The translations under genes and the position numbers were made by a program. DNA of 64,000 nt, taken from assembly GCF_030165005.1 (NCBI RefSeq), contig NZ_JASNNW010000012.1, forward strand, positions 124,001 through 188,000. Direction: 5' to 3'. Under the pieces are notes generated by a model that saw only the letters and a program-made list of their open reading frames with translations, made no database searches and was not told where the DNA came from. Of this stretch, positions 42,926 to 50,627 are shown piece after piece (position 1 is the first letter of the stretch; each line of letters opens with the position of its first letter). Source of the stretch: Blastococcus capsensis (lineage in GTDB: Bacteria; Actinomycetota; Actinomycetes; Mycobacteriales; Geodermatophilaceae).

Positions 42926-43426
42926 GTGGCCCACAGTGTGTCGCAGATCCGCACCGACGGAGCCAGCCCGGCCGTCGAGCCCTCGATCGGCACGCTCGTG
43001 CAGAGCGCGATGGCCGACGTCTCCACGTTGGTCCGCAACGAGATCGAGCTGGCGAAGGCCGAGATCGGCGCCTCGGCGAAGAAGGGCGGCATCGGCGCCG
43101 CCTCGTTCGCCGCGGCCGGCGTGTTCGCCGCCTTCGCCGGCATCTTCTTCTTCATCGCCCTGGCCGAGTTGCTCACCTGGGTGGGGTTGGCCCGGTGGAT
43201 CTCCTACGCCGTCGTCTTCCTCCTGCTCATCGCGCTGGCCGGCGTCGCCGCGCTCGTCGGCATGAAGATGATCAAGAAGATCGAGAAGCCGGAGCGGACG
43301 ATCGAGTCGCTCAAGGAACTGCCCGAGGTGATGCACCGTGAGGCGCCGGGGGCGCGGCACCGCGACGTGCCCACCGTGAACGAGGGCAGGGTGGAGCTGC
43401 ACGGCAACGAGTCGTACCGGGTCTGA
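42926..43426 (+). CDS. Phage-holin-family-like membrane protein (Rv3669-like)
   Basis: A 166-residue protein with an N-terminal amphipathic region (ADVSTLVRNEIELAKAEIGAS) followed by two hydrophobic helices (about 58-80 and 90-112) and a charged C-terminal tail. This is the Phage_holin_3_6 (DUF1469) architecture; chromosomal members have no known holin role and may be envelope proteins. The GTG at 42926 has AAGGAGGAGCCACCC upstream. The next gene starts 5 bp after its stop, so the two form an operon. Confidence 0.9.
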   Translation: MAHSVSQIRTDGASPAVEPSIGTLVQSAMADVSTLVRNEIELAKAEIGASAKKGGIGAASFAAAGVFAAFAGIFFFIALAELLTWVGLARWISYAVVFLLLIALAGVAALVGMKMIKKIEKPERTIESLKELPEVMHREAPGARHRDVPTVNEGRVELHGNESYRV

Positions 43427-43431
43427 GGCCG

Positions 43432-44361
43432 ATGACCGTCCCTCCGGACGGCCGCCCCGATGCCACGAGCGTGCTGCTCCCCGGACCGTGGACCCACCGC
43501 GACATCTCGGCCAACGGGGTGCGGCTGCACGCCGCCGAGGCCGGGGAGGGACCACTGGTCCTGCTGCTGCACGGCTTCCCCCAGTTCTGGTGGACCTGGC
43601 GGTCGCAGCTGACCGCCCTCGCCGACGCCGGGTTCCGCGCCGTCGCCCCCGACCTGCGCGGCTACGGGGCCAGCGACAAGCCGCCCCGCGGCTACGACCT
43701 CCCGACCCTCTCCGCCGACGTCGCCGCACTGGTACGGGCGCTGGGTGAGCGGGAGGCCGTGCTGGTCGGCCACGACTGGGGCGGTCTGCTGGGCTGGACG
43801 GTGGCGGCGCTGCAACCCCGGGTGGTGCGCCGGCTGGTCGTCGTCTCGATGGCTCATCCACGGCTGCTGCGCGCCGGGATCGTCGAGCGCCGCCAGCGCC
43901 GCGCCCTGCGGTACGCGCTCGGCTTCCAGGTACCGCGGCTCCCCGAGCGCCGGCTCACCCGCCTGGACGACGACCCGGTGGCCGACCTGATGCAGCGCTG
44001 GGCGGGGCCGGACTGGTCCCGTACGGCCGACTTCGCCGCGGCCGTGGACCGGTACCGCGCCGCCGCCCGCATCCCGCAGGCTGCGTACGGCGCGATGGAG
44101 TACTACCGGTGGGCCGGCCGGTCACAGCTGCGGCCCGACGGCCTGCGCTACGCCCGCCGGATGGCCGCACCGGTCACCGCTCCGACGCTGCAGCTGCACG
44201 GCGCGCTGGACCCCTACGTGCTGCCGGATACCGCCCGCGGGTCGGGCAGGTACGTCGCGGGAGCCTACGAGTGGCGGGAGCTCCCCGGCGTCGGCCACTT
44301 CCCGCAGGAAGAGGCCGCCGAGCAGGTCACCGCCGCCATCGCGAACTGGGCGACCGTCTGA
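43432..44361 (+). CDS. Alpha/beta hydrolase, epoxide-hydrolase-like (EphE-type)
   Basis: A 309-residue alpha/beta hydrolase. The oxyanion-hole segment is LLLHGFPQFWWTWRSQL, the nucleophilic Asp is in VLVGHDWGGLLGW, the charge-relay acid is probably in GALDPYVLPD, and the His is in GVGHFPQEEA. An Asp nucleophile after His (GHDWGG) is the epoxide hydrolase and haloalkane dehalogenase pattern. The gene order acs-holin-eph-marP parallels the Rv3667-Rv3671c region, where ephE lies. The natural substrate is unknown. The ATG at 43432 is used. Confidence 0.92.
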   Translation: MTVPPDGRPDATSVLLPGPWTHRDISANGVRLHAAEAGEGPLVLLLHGFPQFWWTWRSQLTALADAGFRAVAPDLRGYGASDKPPRGYDLPTLSADVAALVRALGEREAVLVGHDWGGLLGWTVAALQPRVVRRLVVVSMAHPRLLRAGIVERRQRRALRYALGFQVPRLPERRLTRLDDDPVADLMQRWAGPDWSRTADFAAAVDRYRAAARIPQAAYGAMEYYRWAGRSQLRPDGLRYARRMAAPVTAPTLQLHGALDPYVLPDTARGSGRYVAGAYEWRELPGVGHFPQEEAAEQVTAAIANWATV

Positions 44362-44419
44362 GGCACCGCTCCCGGCGCCCTCCGGTGGATTCGCGAACAC
44401 ACCTCCGGTGGGGTGACCG

Positions 44420-44446
44420 CCGGTGAATCGCGAAGCCATTCACCGG
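44420..44446. terminator. Hairpin between convergent eph-like gene and marP
   Basis: CCGGTGAAT (44420-44428) and ATTCACCGG (44438-44446), 9-bp arms with a 9-nt loop. Nearby direct repeats CCTCCGGTGG at about 44381 and 44402 make a short repetitive patch. It may terminate both convergent genes. Confidence 0.5.
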
Positions 44447-44519
44447 AGGGGCCGTAGGCCGGCTCCGATGTGCTCGACAGCACGGCGCAGCCGTTCCGGC
44501 TCCTCACCGGAGGTGCGTG

Positions 44520-45701
44520 TCACTCGCAGGAACCGGTGCTGACCTCGGCGCGCGCCCTGCTGCCCGCCGTGGCCGCCTCGGCCACCTGCGGACCGGTGAG
44601 GGCGTACCCGGTCTCCGGGTCGTCGATCGCCGAGGCGAACACCACCCCGAGAACGCTCCCGTCGGGAGCGAACAGCGGGCCTCCGGAGTTACCGGCGCGG
44701 ACCTGCCCGAACAGCGCGTAGACGTCCCGGACCACGGTCGCGGTGTTCCGGAAGTCCGGCCCGCTGATCTCCCCGCGGTCGCGGACGCGGGCCGGTCCGA
44801 CGTACCGCGCTCCGCCACCCGGGTAGCCCATGATGAACGCGTCGTCCCCCGTCTCGGCGGCCGCCGCGGTGAATGTCAGCGGCACCTGCGGCAGGCCCGG
44901 GACCGCCAGGACCGCGACGTCGACGGCCTCGTCGACGAACACCGGCACCGCGTCGTACTCCTCTCCCTCGGCGACCACCACCGGCTCGGTGACGCCGGCC
45001 AGCACGTGCGCGTTGGTCATCACCCGTTCGGGGGCGTACACGAAGCCGGAGCCGTCGACCTGCCGCGAGCACGACGGAGCGATGCCGCGGATCTTCACCA
45101 CCGACCCCTCGACGGAATTCACGACGGTGCTGTCCACCAGCGCCGGGTCCGGCGCCGGCACCTCCCGGGCATCGGTCGGCGTGAGCGGGTCGAGCACGTC
45201 GGGCAGCCCACGCCGGTCGATCGCGTCCCGGAGGTCCTGGTAGACGGTGCGGACGCCGTCCGGGACCGTCCCGTCGACGGCCTGCACCAGTGCCGACTGA
45301 CGGATCTGGCTGGCCACCTGCGGGAACGGGGAGCTGGCCAGCGGTGAGGCGACCATCCACGCGACCAGCAGGACCGACGCCGCGGAGGCGACCGCCCCGG
45401 CTGCGGAGTCGACCATCTTGGCCGGCTCCCACGTGACCCGGGACCGCAGCGCCCGTCCGGCCGCACCGGCCAGGATCTGGCCGAGCAGTGCCCCCGCGAG
45501 CACCACCACGAGTGCGGCGAACACCCGGGTCACGCTCGATCCGTCGATCCGGTCGGCCACCGGGCCCGACAGCTGGGCGCCGAGGACGGCGCCGCCCAGG
45601 AACCCGAGGATCGAGGTGGCCGAGACGAGCAGGCCCTGCCGGAACCCGGACAGGGCGAACAGCAGCGCGAGGACGATCAGCAGGACGTCGACCAGGGACA
45701 C
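44520..45701 (-). CDS. marP: MarP-family periplasmic serine protease (CvpA-type membrane anchor)
   Basis: A 393-residue membrane serine protease. The N-terminal ~125 residues form four hydrophobic helices of the CvpA/colicin V type. The chymotrypsin-like domain has His232 (TNAHVL), Asp261 (AVDVAVLAV) and Ser339 (GNSGGPLF). Cys211 and Cys392 match the positions of the disulfide in M. tuberculosis MarP, where the enzyme cleaves the RipA peptidoglycan hydrolase and protects the cell against acid. The GTG at 45701 lies 4 bp after the cupredoxin stop. It is the last gene of an apparent five-gene operon starting at nth. Confidence 0.95.
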   Translation of the reverse strand: MSLVDVLLIVLALLFALSGFRQGLLVSATSILGFLGGAVLGAQLSGPVADRIDGSSVTRVFAALVVVLAGALLGQILAGAAGRALRSRVTWEPAKMVDSAAGAVASAASVLLVAWMVASPLASSPFPQVASQIRQSALVQAVDGTVPDGVRTVYQDLRDAIDRRGLPDVLDPLTPTDAREVPAPDPALVDSTVVNSVEGSVVKIRGIAPSCSRQVDGSGFVYAPERVMTNAHVLAGVTEPVVVAEGEEYDAVPVFVDEAVDVAVLAVPGLPQVPLTFTAAAAETGDDAFIMGYPGGGARYVGPARVRDRGEISGPDFRNTATVVRDVYALFGQVRAGNSGGPLFAPDGSVLGVVFASAIDDPETGYALTGPQVAEAATAGSRARAEVSTGSCE

Positions 45702-45705
45702 CCGG

Positions 45706-46194
45706 TCACCCGCTGACCGTCATCGTGCCCACCTGGCCCAGCTGGAGGTGGAAGGTGCAGGCGAACGGGTAGTCGCCCGGCGTCGTGACGTCGAACTCGA
45801 TCGTCTCCTGCTGCCCGGGGGCGAGGAAGGGGACGCCCGCGTCGATCGGGGCGGGCAGCTCCTCGTCGGTGTACTCGAGGTTGTGGGTCATCTGGTCGGC
45901 GACGTTCTCCACGGTCAGCCGCACCCGCCCGGGGGCGACGGTGAAGTGGTCCGGGTAGAACTCGTAGTCGTCCCTGGTCTGGACGGTGATCTCCTGGACC
46001 CCGTCGGCGGCCACCGTGACCTCACCCAGGCCCTCGGGAACCGGCGCCGGGGCCGGCACCTCGCTGCCGCAGCCGGCCAGCAGGACCAGCGCAGCGGCGA
46101 CCGCGACGGCCGTTCCCCGGTGGCCCCGGCCACCTCCCGGGTCCCGCCCCGAGCCTGCGAGGGGTGGGGAGGAGGTGGTCCTTTCGCCGCTCAT
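45706..46194 (-). CDS. Cupredoxin-domain lipoprotein
   Basis: A 162-residue exported lipoprotein. The lipobox is LLAGCGSEV (Cys42). The C-terminal ~100 residues form a cupredoxin domain with the candidate type-1 copper ligands His in ADQMTHNLEY, Cys and His in PFACTFH and Met in QVGTMTVSG. It may carry electrons or bind copper outside the membrane. The signal peptide has an unusually long n-region (residues 1-27) encoded by an R1 repeat. The ATG at 46194 overlaps the NUDIX stop (ATGA). A TACGGT hexamer 9 nt before it could be an internal promoter. This gene is absent from the mycobacterial marP locus as I recall it. Confidence 0.88.
   Translation of the reverse strand: MSGERTTSSPPLAGSGRDPGGGRGHRGTAVAVAAALVLLAGCGSEVPAPAPVPEGLGEVTVAADGVQEITVQTRDDYEFYPDHFTVAPGRVRLTVENVADQMTHNLEYTDEELPAPIDAGVPFLAPGQQETIEFDVTTPGDYPFACTFHLQLGQVGTMTVSG
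46130..46183 (-). repeat. R1 structured repeat, copy F, inside the cupredoxin gene
   Basis: Closing arms CCACCTCC (46130-46137) and GGAGGTGG (46171-46178) surround a diverged core (CCCCGAGCCTGCGAGGGG region), bordered by GGTCC. It codes for residues about 5-22 of the lipoprotein (the TTSSPPLAGSGRDPGGG part), ahead of the hydrophobic core of the signal peptide. Confidence 0.6.
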
Positions 46195-46952
46195 CGGGGC
46201 CGAACCGTACGCGTCGGAGCGCCGTCGGGCGCGGGATCGGCCACGGTCGGCGCGGCGGCGTCCTCGGCTCCTCCGGCGCCCAGCGAGCCGGGGAGGTGCG
46301 GCGGGCGCACCCCGGTCTCGCGCAGCGGTCGGACGTCGGAGGCGTCCCACGGGCGCGCGAGGCCGGCCGCCTCGAGGATCGCGTCGAGCAGGGCTGCGGT
46401 GAACCCCCACACCACCATGTCGGCAACGCCGAAGGCCGGGCCGATGAAGCCGGCCGGGTGCCGGACGCGGAAGCGGTTCGCCGGGTCGGCGAGGTCGGCG
46501 AGCGGGACGCGGGCGACCCGGGCCACCTCCCGGGGATCGCCGACGGTGACGTCCCGCGGGTCGTCCCACCAGGCGACGACGGGCACCACGAGGTTGTCCG
46601 ACGGGCCGAGGAAGAGCTCCGGCAGCGTGGCCAGCACCCGCACACCCCCTGGGTCGATGCCCGCCTCCTCCTCTGCTTCGCGCAGCGCCGTCTCGACCGG
46701 GTAGTCCTCGCCGGGGTCCGCCCCTCCCCCCGGGAACGCCGGCTGGCCGGCATGGCTGCGCAGGTGCAGCGATTTCTCGATGATCAGCACGTCGGGGCCG
46801 CGCGGGCCCTCACCGAACAGGATGAGGACGGCGGAGCGCCGCGCGGTGCGCGTCGCCTGCGGCATGCGGTGCCGTAACGGCAGGTCGTCGGCGCGCTCGA
46901 CCAGCCGGCGCAGGTAGTCGGGCACCCCGTCGGCCACCGGCTGCGCGCTCAC
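46191..46952 (-). CDS. NUDIX hydrolase, CoA-pyrophosphatase type
   Basis: A 253-residue NUDIX hydrolase with the box GGADPGEDYPVETALREAEE followed by EAGI, which matches GX5EX7REUXEEXGU. The flanking LHLRSHAGQPAFPGGG is the extra motif found in CoA diphosphatases (NudL/YeaB group), which cleave CoA and acyl-CoA. The last ~45 residues are Pro/Ala-rich and probably disordered. The GTG at 46952 overlaps the thioredoxin-like gene stop (GTGA), and the gene's own stop overlaps the cupredoxin start. The Rv3672c gene is the mycobacterial counterpart. Confidence 0.92.
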   Translation of the reverse strand: MSAQPVADGVPDYLRRLVERADDLPLRHRMPQATRTARRSAVLILFGEGPRGPDVLIIEKSLHLRSHAGQPAFPGGGADPGEDYPVETALREAEEEAGIDPGGVRVLATLPELFLGPSDNLVVPVVAWWDDPRDVTVGDPREVARVARVPLADLADPANRFRVRHPAGFIGPAFGVADMVVWGFTAALLDAILEAAGLARPWDASDVRPLRETGVRPPHLPGSLGAGGAEDAAAPTVADPAPDGAPTRTVRPR

Positions 46953-47521
46953 AGCTGGACGCCCAGGTGCTGGACCACCAGGCCACGGAGTTCGTCGAGC
47001 GAGCCCACCGGCCCCGCCTCGGTGTGCACCAGTGCTCCCCCGGCGTCGACGAAATAGGTGAACGGCAGGACGTTGATGCCGAGCTCGGCCATCAGCTCTC
47101 CGTCGCCGTCGAACGCGCTGGGGAAGGTGACGCCGGCGTCCTCGGCGAACGACGCCGCCTGCGGCAGGCCGTCCTTGCTGATGACCCCCAGCATCCGGAC
47201 CTCGTCCCCGGCCAGCTCGGCGAACTCCTGCAGCACCGGCATCTCCTCCCGGCACGGCGGACACCAGCTGCCCCACAGGTTCACGACCATCGGCGCTCCC
47301 GGGGCGCGGGCGAGGTCGAGCGAGCCGCCCCCGGGACACTCGAACGCCAGCGCCGGCAGCCGCTGCGCCCCGGCGGCCGCCGCCTCGGGTTGCTCGGGGC
47401 AGGCCACCAGGTCCGGCACCGCCGTCGAGGGCGCGGCGGCCGGGGCGCCGTCGTCGGCCGGCGCGCCGGTGCAGCCGGTCAGCAGGATGCCGAGTGCGAG
47501 GGCCGCGATCGGTCGGCGCAT
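46949..47521 (-). CDS. TlpA/ResA-like thioredoxin-domain lipoprotein
   Basis: A 190-residue lipoprotein with lipobox ILLTGCTGA and a thioredoxin fold. The redox motif is WCPPC in VVNLWGSWCPPCREEMPVL, and the cis-Pro region is INVLPFTYFVD. Such membrane-attached thioredoxins reduce or isomerise disulfides in exported proteins, for example in cytochrome c assembly. Since MarP next in the operon contains a disulfide needed for stability, a functional link is plausible but unproven. The ATG at 47521 overlaps the nth stop (ATGA). Confidence 0.94.
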   Translation of the reverse strand: MRRPIAALALGILLTGCTGAPADDGAPAAAPSTAVPDLVACPEQPEAAAAGAQRLPALAFECPGGGSLDLARAPGAPMVVNLWGSWCPPCREEMPVLQEFAELAGDEVRMLGVISKDGLPQAASFAEDAGVTFPSAFDGDGELMAELGINVLPFTYFVDAGGALVHTEAGPVGSLDELRGLVVQHLGVQL

Positions 47522-48321
47522 CACTCGGTGTCCGAGGCGACGGGTGTCTTCACGAGCTTCAGGGCCACCTCGGGATCGACCGGACCGATGCCGAACGAGG
47601 GGCACCACTGCGCCAGGCCGCACGCACCGCACGCCGCCTTCTTCGCATGGCACACCCGGCGCCCGTGGAAGATCACCCGGTGGCTGAAGTCGGTCCACTC
47701 CTTCTTCGGGACCAGTTGCGCGATCTCCGCCTCGACCTTGACCGGATCCTCCTCGTCGGTCCAGCCGAACCGGCGCACCAGCCGGCCGAAGTGGGTGTCG
47801 ACGGTCAGCCCCGGCACGCCGAAGGCGTTGCCGAGCACCACGTTGGCGGTCTTGCGGCCGACGCCGGGGAGGGCCACCAGGTCGGCCATCCGGCGCGGGA
47901 CCTCGCCGTCGAACCGCTCGACGAGGGCCTGGCTGAGCCCGAGCACGGAGTTCGCCTTCGCCCGGAAGAAGCCGGTGGGCTTGAGGACGGCCTCGAGCTC
48001 TTCCCGGTCGGCTCCCGCGAGCGCGACCGCGCCGGGGTACCGGGCGAAGAGCGTGGGCGTCACCTTGTTGACCATCTTGTCGGTGGTCTGCGCCGACAGG
48101 ACCGTGGCGACCAGCAGCTCGAAGGCGTTGGTGAAGTCGAGCTCGCAGTGCGCATCGGGGTGGATGACGGCGAGCTCACGGGCCATCCGGCGGGCCCGGC
48201 GGGTTCGCGCCAGCGGCGTCTCGTCCGGATCGAACGGCGATGCCCCGGTCAGCGCCGCGCGGGTGGGACGACGGGCACGGATCGGGCGCGCATAGGCCGG
48301 TGAAGAGGCGGGTGCGGACAC
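47521..48321 (-). CDS. nth: Endonuclease III
   Basis: A 266-residue DNA glycosylase/AP lyase that removes oxidised pyrimidines. The helix-hairpin-helix with the catalytic Lys is [14 protein letters not shown], the catalytic Asp is in [14 protein letters not shown], and the [4Fe-4S] ligands are C-x6-C-x2-C-x5-C in [17 protein letters not shown]. The N-terminus has a ~35-residue basic extension. The GTG at 48321 is set by TACCCT with a 7-nt spacer, so the first gene of the nth-tlpA-nudix-cupredoxin-marP operon is likely leaderless. Confidence 0.97.
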   Translation of the reverse strand: MSAPASSPAYARPIRARRPTRAALTGASPFDPDETPLARTRRARRMARELAVIHPDAHCELDFTNAFELLVATVLSAQTTDKMVNKVTPTLFARYPGAVALAGADREELEAVLKPTGFFRAKANSVLGLSQALVERFDGEVPRRMADLVALPGVGRKTANVVLGNAFGVPGLTVDTHFGRLVRRFGWTDEEDPVKVEAEIAQLVPKKEWTDFSHRVIFHGRRVCHAKKAACGACGLAQWCPSFGIGPVDPEVALKLVKTPVASDTE

Positions 48322-48328
48322 GCGCTCG

Positions 48329-48334
48329 AGGGTA
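48329..48334 (-). promoter_or_regulatory. Leaderless -10 (TACCCT) for the nth-marP operon
   Basis: TACCCT on the minus strand, 7-nt spacer CGAGCGC, GTG at 48321. It would drive all five overlapping genes. Confidence 0.6.
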
Positions 48335-48422
48335 GGCGGGCCTGCCGACCTTCTCCTTCCGTGCCATCATCGAGGACGGGCCGCTCCCCCGGTTCCACGC
48401 CGACGACGCAGAGGAGGTCGGG

Positions 48423-48665
48423 ATGGTCGCCCTCAGCGTCATCCTCTTCCCACCGCTGCTCATCGCCTTCCTGCTGGTCATGGAACGGGTGGAAGAGCCC
48501 CTCCGCCGCCCGGCATCGTCCGCCCGCGAGGTCAGCGAGTTCCTCAACACCGCCACGCCCGGCGAGGTCGACACCCTGGCGACGTCCGGGATCCGGCGCG
48601 CCCTGTCCCGTTGGCGGCGACGGCGGCACAGCGCCCGCCGCTCCGACAACCCGCCGCTGGTCTGA
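48423..48665 (+). CDS. Small single-pass membrane protein (Rv3675-like position)
   Basis: An 80-residue protein with one hydrophobic helix (LSVILFPPLLIAFLLVM) at the N-terminus, then EEVSEFLN-like charged segment and a very basic Arg-rich C-terminus facing the cytosol. No function is known to me. The ATG at 48423 has a strong GAGGAGGTCGGG ribosome site, and a short membrane gene sits at this place between nth and crp in mycobacteria, which makes a true gene likely. Confidence 0.82.
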   Translation: MVALSVILFPPLLIAFLLVMERVEEPLRRPASSAREVSEFLNTATPGEVDTLATSGIRRALSRWRRRRHSARRSDNPPLV

Positions 48666-48668
48666 GGG

Positions 48669-48725
48669 AGGACCTCGCTACCCCCCACCGCTCGCACGCT
48701 CGCGGCGGGACCCGGCAGGGAGGCG
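48669..48725 (+). repeat. R1 structured intergenic repeat, copy D
   Basis: Follows the small membrane gene stop by 3 bp. It has GGACC, the core CCCACCGCTCGCACGCTCGC, then GGCGGGACCC. The closing stem is weak here (TCGC with GCGA). Confidence 0.6.
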
Positions 48726-48766
48726 ACATCTCGCTCGGAGGAGGGACGCGTCCGCCCACCGAACGG

Positions 48767-48780
48767 GTGACCGACTGCAC
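48767..48780. promoter_or_regulatory. Candidate CRP-binding site upstream of crp
   Basis: GTGACCGACTGCAC fits the actinobacterial CRP pattern GTG-N8-CAC; in the wider form GGTGA-N6-GCACA it matches 8 of 10 bases of TGTGA-N6-TCACA. It ends 7 bp before the TAGACT -10, overlapping the -35 zone, which suggests self-regulation. Confidence 0.5.
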
Positions 48781-48787
48781 AGCCGCC

Positions 48788-48793
48788 TAGACT
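48788..48793 (+). promoter_or_regulatory. -10 (TAGACT) for crp
   Basis: TAGACT with transcription start expected near 48800, giving a ~46-nt leader that contains CGACAC...GTGTCG arms and the GAGGAC ribosome site. Confidence 0.5.
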
Positions 48794-48845
48794 CGCGTTC
48801 GACACGGGCACCCCTGTGTCGGCGAAGAGTGTGAGAGGACGTGCA

Positions 48846-49520
48846 GTGGACGAGGTGCTGGCTCAGTCGGGGCTCTTCCAGGGGCTCTCCGAGGATGCGG
48901 TGGACCCCGTTCTCAGCCGCCTCGAGACGATCAACCTGCCGCGGGGCCGGGTGATCTTCAACGAGGGCGAGCCCGGCGACAGCCTGTACATCGTCATGAC
49001 GGGCAAGATCAAGCTGTCCCGCCGGTCACCCGACGGCCGGGAGAACGTGCTCGCGGTCATGGGCCCGTCCGACCAGTTCGGCGAGCTGTCGGTCTTCGAC
49101 CCGGGCCCGCGCACCGCGACGGCCACCGCGGTCACCGACGTGAAGCTGGCCCGCATGCCGCAGTCGGTGCTGCTGCCGTGGATCGAGGCGCACCCGGAGA
49201 TCGGTGAGCAGCTGCTGCGCGTGCTGGCCCGCCGCCTGCGCCGTACCAACGACTCCGTCGCCGACCTGATCTTCACCGACGTTCCCGGCCGCGTGGCCAA
49301 GGCGCTGCTGCAGATGGCCGACCGCTTCGGCAGCCGCGAATCCGACGGACTGCGGGTGAAGCACGACCTCACCCAGGAGGAGCTGGCCCAGCTCGTCGGC
49401 GCGTCCCGCGAGACGGTGAACAAGGCGCTGGCCGACTTCGTGCACCGCGGCTGGATCCAGCTCCAGGGCAAGTCGGTCGTCGTCCTCGACGAGGAGCGCC
49501 TGCGCCGCCGCGCGCGGTGA
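48846..49520 (+). CDS. crp: Crp/Fnr-family cAMP-responsive transcriptional regulator
   Basis: A 224-residue CRP. The N-terminal cyclic-nucleotide domain has the phosphate-binding cassette [18 protein letters not shown]; the C-terminal winged helix has [24 protein letters not shown]. It closely resembles the actinobacterial CRP group (Rv3676/GlxR), global regulators of carbon, respiration and cell-wall genes. The GTG at 48846 follows GAGGACGTGCA and gives the normal length; a longer frame from 48816 is not supported. The nearby acs and ponA2 genes are sensible regulon candidates, but only the crp promoter itself shows a clear site to my eye. Confidence 0.97.
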   Translation: MDEVLAQSGLFQGLSEDAVDPVLSRLETINLPRGRVIFNEGEPGDSLYIVMTGKIKLSRRSPDGRENVLAVMGPSDQFGELSVFDPGPRTATATAVTDVKLARMPQSVLLPWIEAHPEIGEQLLRVLARRLRRTNDSVADLIFTDVPGRVAKALLQMADRFGSRESDGLRVKHDLTQEELAQLVGASRETVNKALADFVHRGWIQLQGKSVVVLDEERLRRRAR

Positions 49521-49535
49521 TGCTGCACGACCGTT

Positions 49536-49582
49536 GAACGCCAGAGGCCCGGAACCGATCAGGTTCCGGGCCTCTGGCGTTC
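49536..49582 (+). terminator. Strong hairpin downstream of crp
   Basis: GAACGCCAGAGGCCCGGAAC C at 49536-49556 pairs perfectly over 21 bp with 49562-49582 around a 5-nt loop (GATCA). It lies 15 bp after the crp stop. No T-tract follows. Confidence 0.8.
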
Positions 49583-49613
49583 GATGCTCGGTCCGGCGCC
49601 GGGTGACTGCCTG

Positions 49614-49657
49614 GGTGGCGCCGGCGCGGGGGCCGGAGGCTTCCCGACGGCGTCACC
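49614..49657. repeat. R2 repeat, copy 1
   Basis: Core GGGGGCCGGAGGCTTCCCGA within outer arms GGTGGCGCCG (49614-49623) and CGGCGTCACC (49648-49657), which pair at 9 of 10 positions. Between the convergent crp and NUDIX genes. Confidence 0.65.
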
Positions 49658-49684
49658 GGATGCGCTCAGCGCCAGCCGGGGACG

Positions 49685-49728
49685 GCCATTGGCCGCGGTG
49701 TGACGCGGAGCGTCACGAAGGCAATGGC
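49685..49728. repeat. R3 hairpin, copy 1, at the NUDIX stop codon
   Basis: Inner stem GTGACGC-GGA-GCGTCAC (49700-49716) and outer stem GCCATTG (49685-49691) with CAATGGC (49722-49728). The stop codon of the NUDIX gene (49713-49715) and its last codons lie inside. Confidence 0.7.
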
Positions 49729-50501
49729 ACCGCGACCCGGATGCGGGTGCCGTCGGGCAGCACCGCCCAGCGGCCGTCAGGGGTCTCCTCGAACCGCGGG
49801 CTGATCGGGTGCATCGGCTGCGGGGGCGACCCGGCGAGGGCGGTGGTGACGTCGGGGAACTCGGTCAGCTGGCCGAGCGTGTGCGACGTCGGCGGCAGCA
49901 TCGGCCGGGTGCCGGCCTCCAGCTCGGCCAACGCGGCGGCCGGGCTCAGCCACGCGGCCTCGTCCGCCTCGCCCGACACGTCCCGCGCCTCCTGCCCGAC
50001 CGGGAGCGCCGCGGCGAAGAACTTGGTGTCGTAGCGCCGCGGCTCGACCGGCGGGGTGATCCAGTGCGCGAACGGCCGCAGCAGGTCAGCCCGGAGCACC
50101 AGGCCACGGTCGGCCAGCAGCCCGGCCAGCGACAGCTCCCGGCTCAGCAGCGCCTGCCGCTGCTCCTCCCAGTCGTCGCCGGAGACGTCCGGCACCACTG
50201 CATCGCCGGGCAGTCCAGCCAACAGGACGCCGGCCTCCTCGAACGTCTCCCGTACCGCGGCGCAGACCAGCTCCCGGGCCGTTCGCTCGTCGCACCCGAA
50301 GGCGGTGGCCCAGTGGGCGGGCGACGGCCCGGTCCAGCCGATCTCGGTGTCGCCGTCCCGAGGGTCGACGCCGCCACCGGGGTAGGCGGTCATCCCGCCC
50401 GCGAAGGGCATGCCCTTGGTGCGGCGGAGCAGGTACACCTCCAGCCCGGGCGTCCCGTCGCGCAGCAGCAGCACGGTGGCCGCCTGCTTCGGCTCAGGCA
50501 T
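49713..50501 (-). CDS. NUDIX hydrolase with long insertion in the NUDIX box
   Basis: A 262-residue NUDIX protein. GMTAYPGGGVDPRDGD begins the motif and RELVCAAVRETFEEAGVLL completes it after a ~30-residue insertion, the pattern of the NUDT19/RPP-like acyl-CoA or diphosphate hydrolase subgroup. The rest includes LLRPFAHWITPPVEPRRYDT and DEAAWLSPAAAL, both conserved in the subgroup. Cytosolic; substrate unknown. The ATG at 50501 is chosen because conservation begins with KQAATVLLLRDG. The last codons and the stop are formed by an R3 repeat shared with asd. It lies 126 bp downstream of ridA. Confidence 0.9.
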   Translation of the reverse strand: MPEPKQAATVLLLRDGTPGLEVYLLRRTKGMPFAGGMTAYPGGGVDPRDGDTEIGWTGPSPAHWATAFGCDERTARELVCAAVRETFEEAGVLLAGLPGDAVVPDVSGDDWEEQRQALLSRELSLAGLLADRGLVLRADLLRPFAHWITPPVEPRRYDTKFFAAALPVGQEARDVSGEADEAAWLSPAAALAELEAGTRPMLPPTSHTLGQLTEFPDVTTALAGSPPQPMHPISPRFEETPDGRWAVLPDGTRIRVAVPLPS

Positions 50502-50605
50502 GCCACACGACGCAGTCGTCGGTTCCGAGCAGTGGGGGTCCGGAGGACCTCCCGGCGAGGAACCGGGACACGCTCGGCGCAACCGGCACCGAGGCTTGGC
50601 CGCGG

Positions 50606-50624
50606 TGCCGTCCGGAGGACGGCA
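50606..50624 (-). terminator. Hairpin after ridA
   Basis: TGCCGTCC (50606-50613) and GGACGGCA (50617-50624) with a 3-nt loop, 3 bp past the ridA stop on the minus strand. A probable transcription or mRNA 3'-end hairpin. Confidence 0.5.
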
Positions 50625-50627
50625 GTG

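Noticed and set aside
42926..43426. Prophage holin indicating a phage region
   Set aside because: Neighbours are all housekeeping genes and the protein sits in a conserved chromosomal position; no other phage genes.
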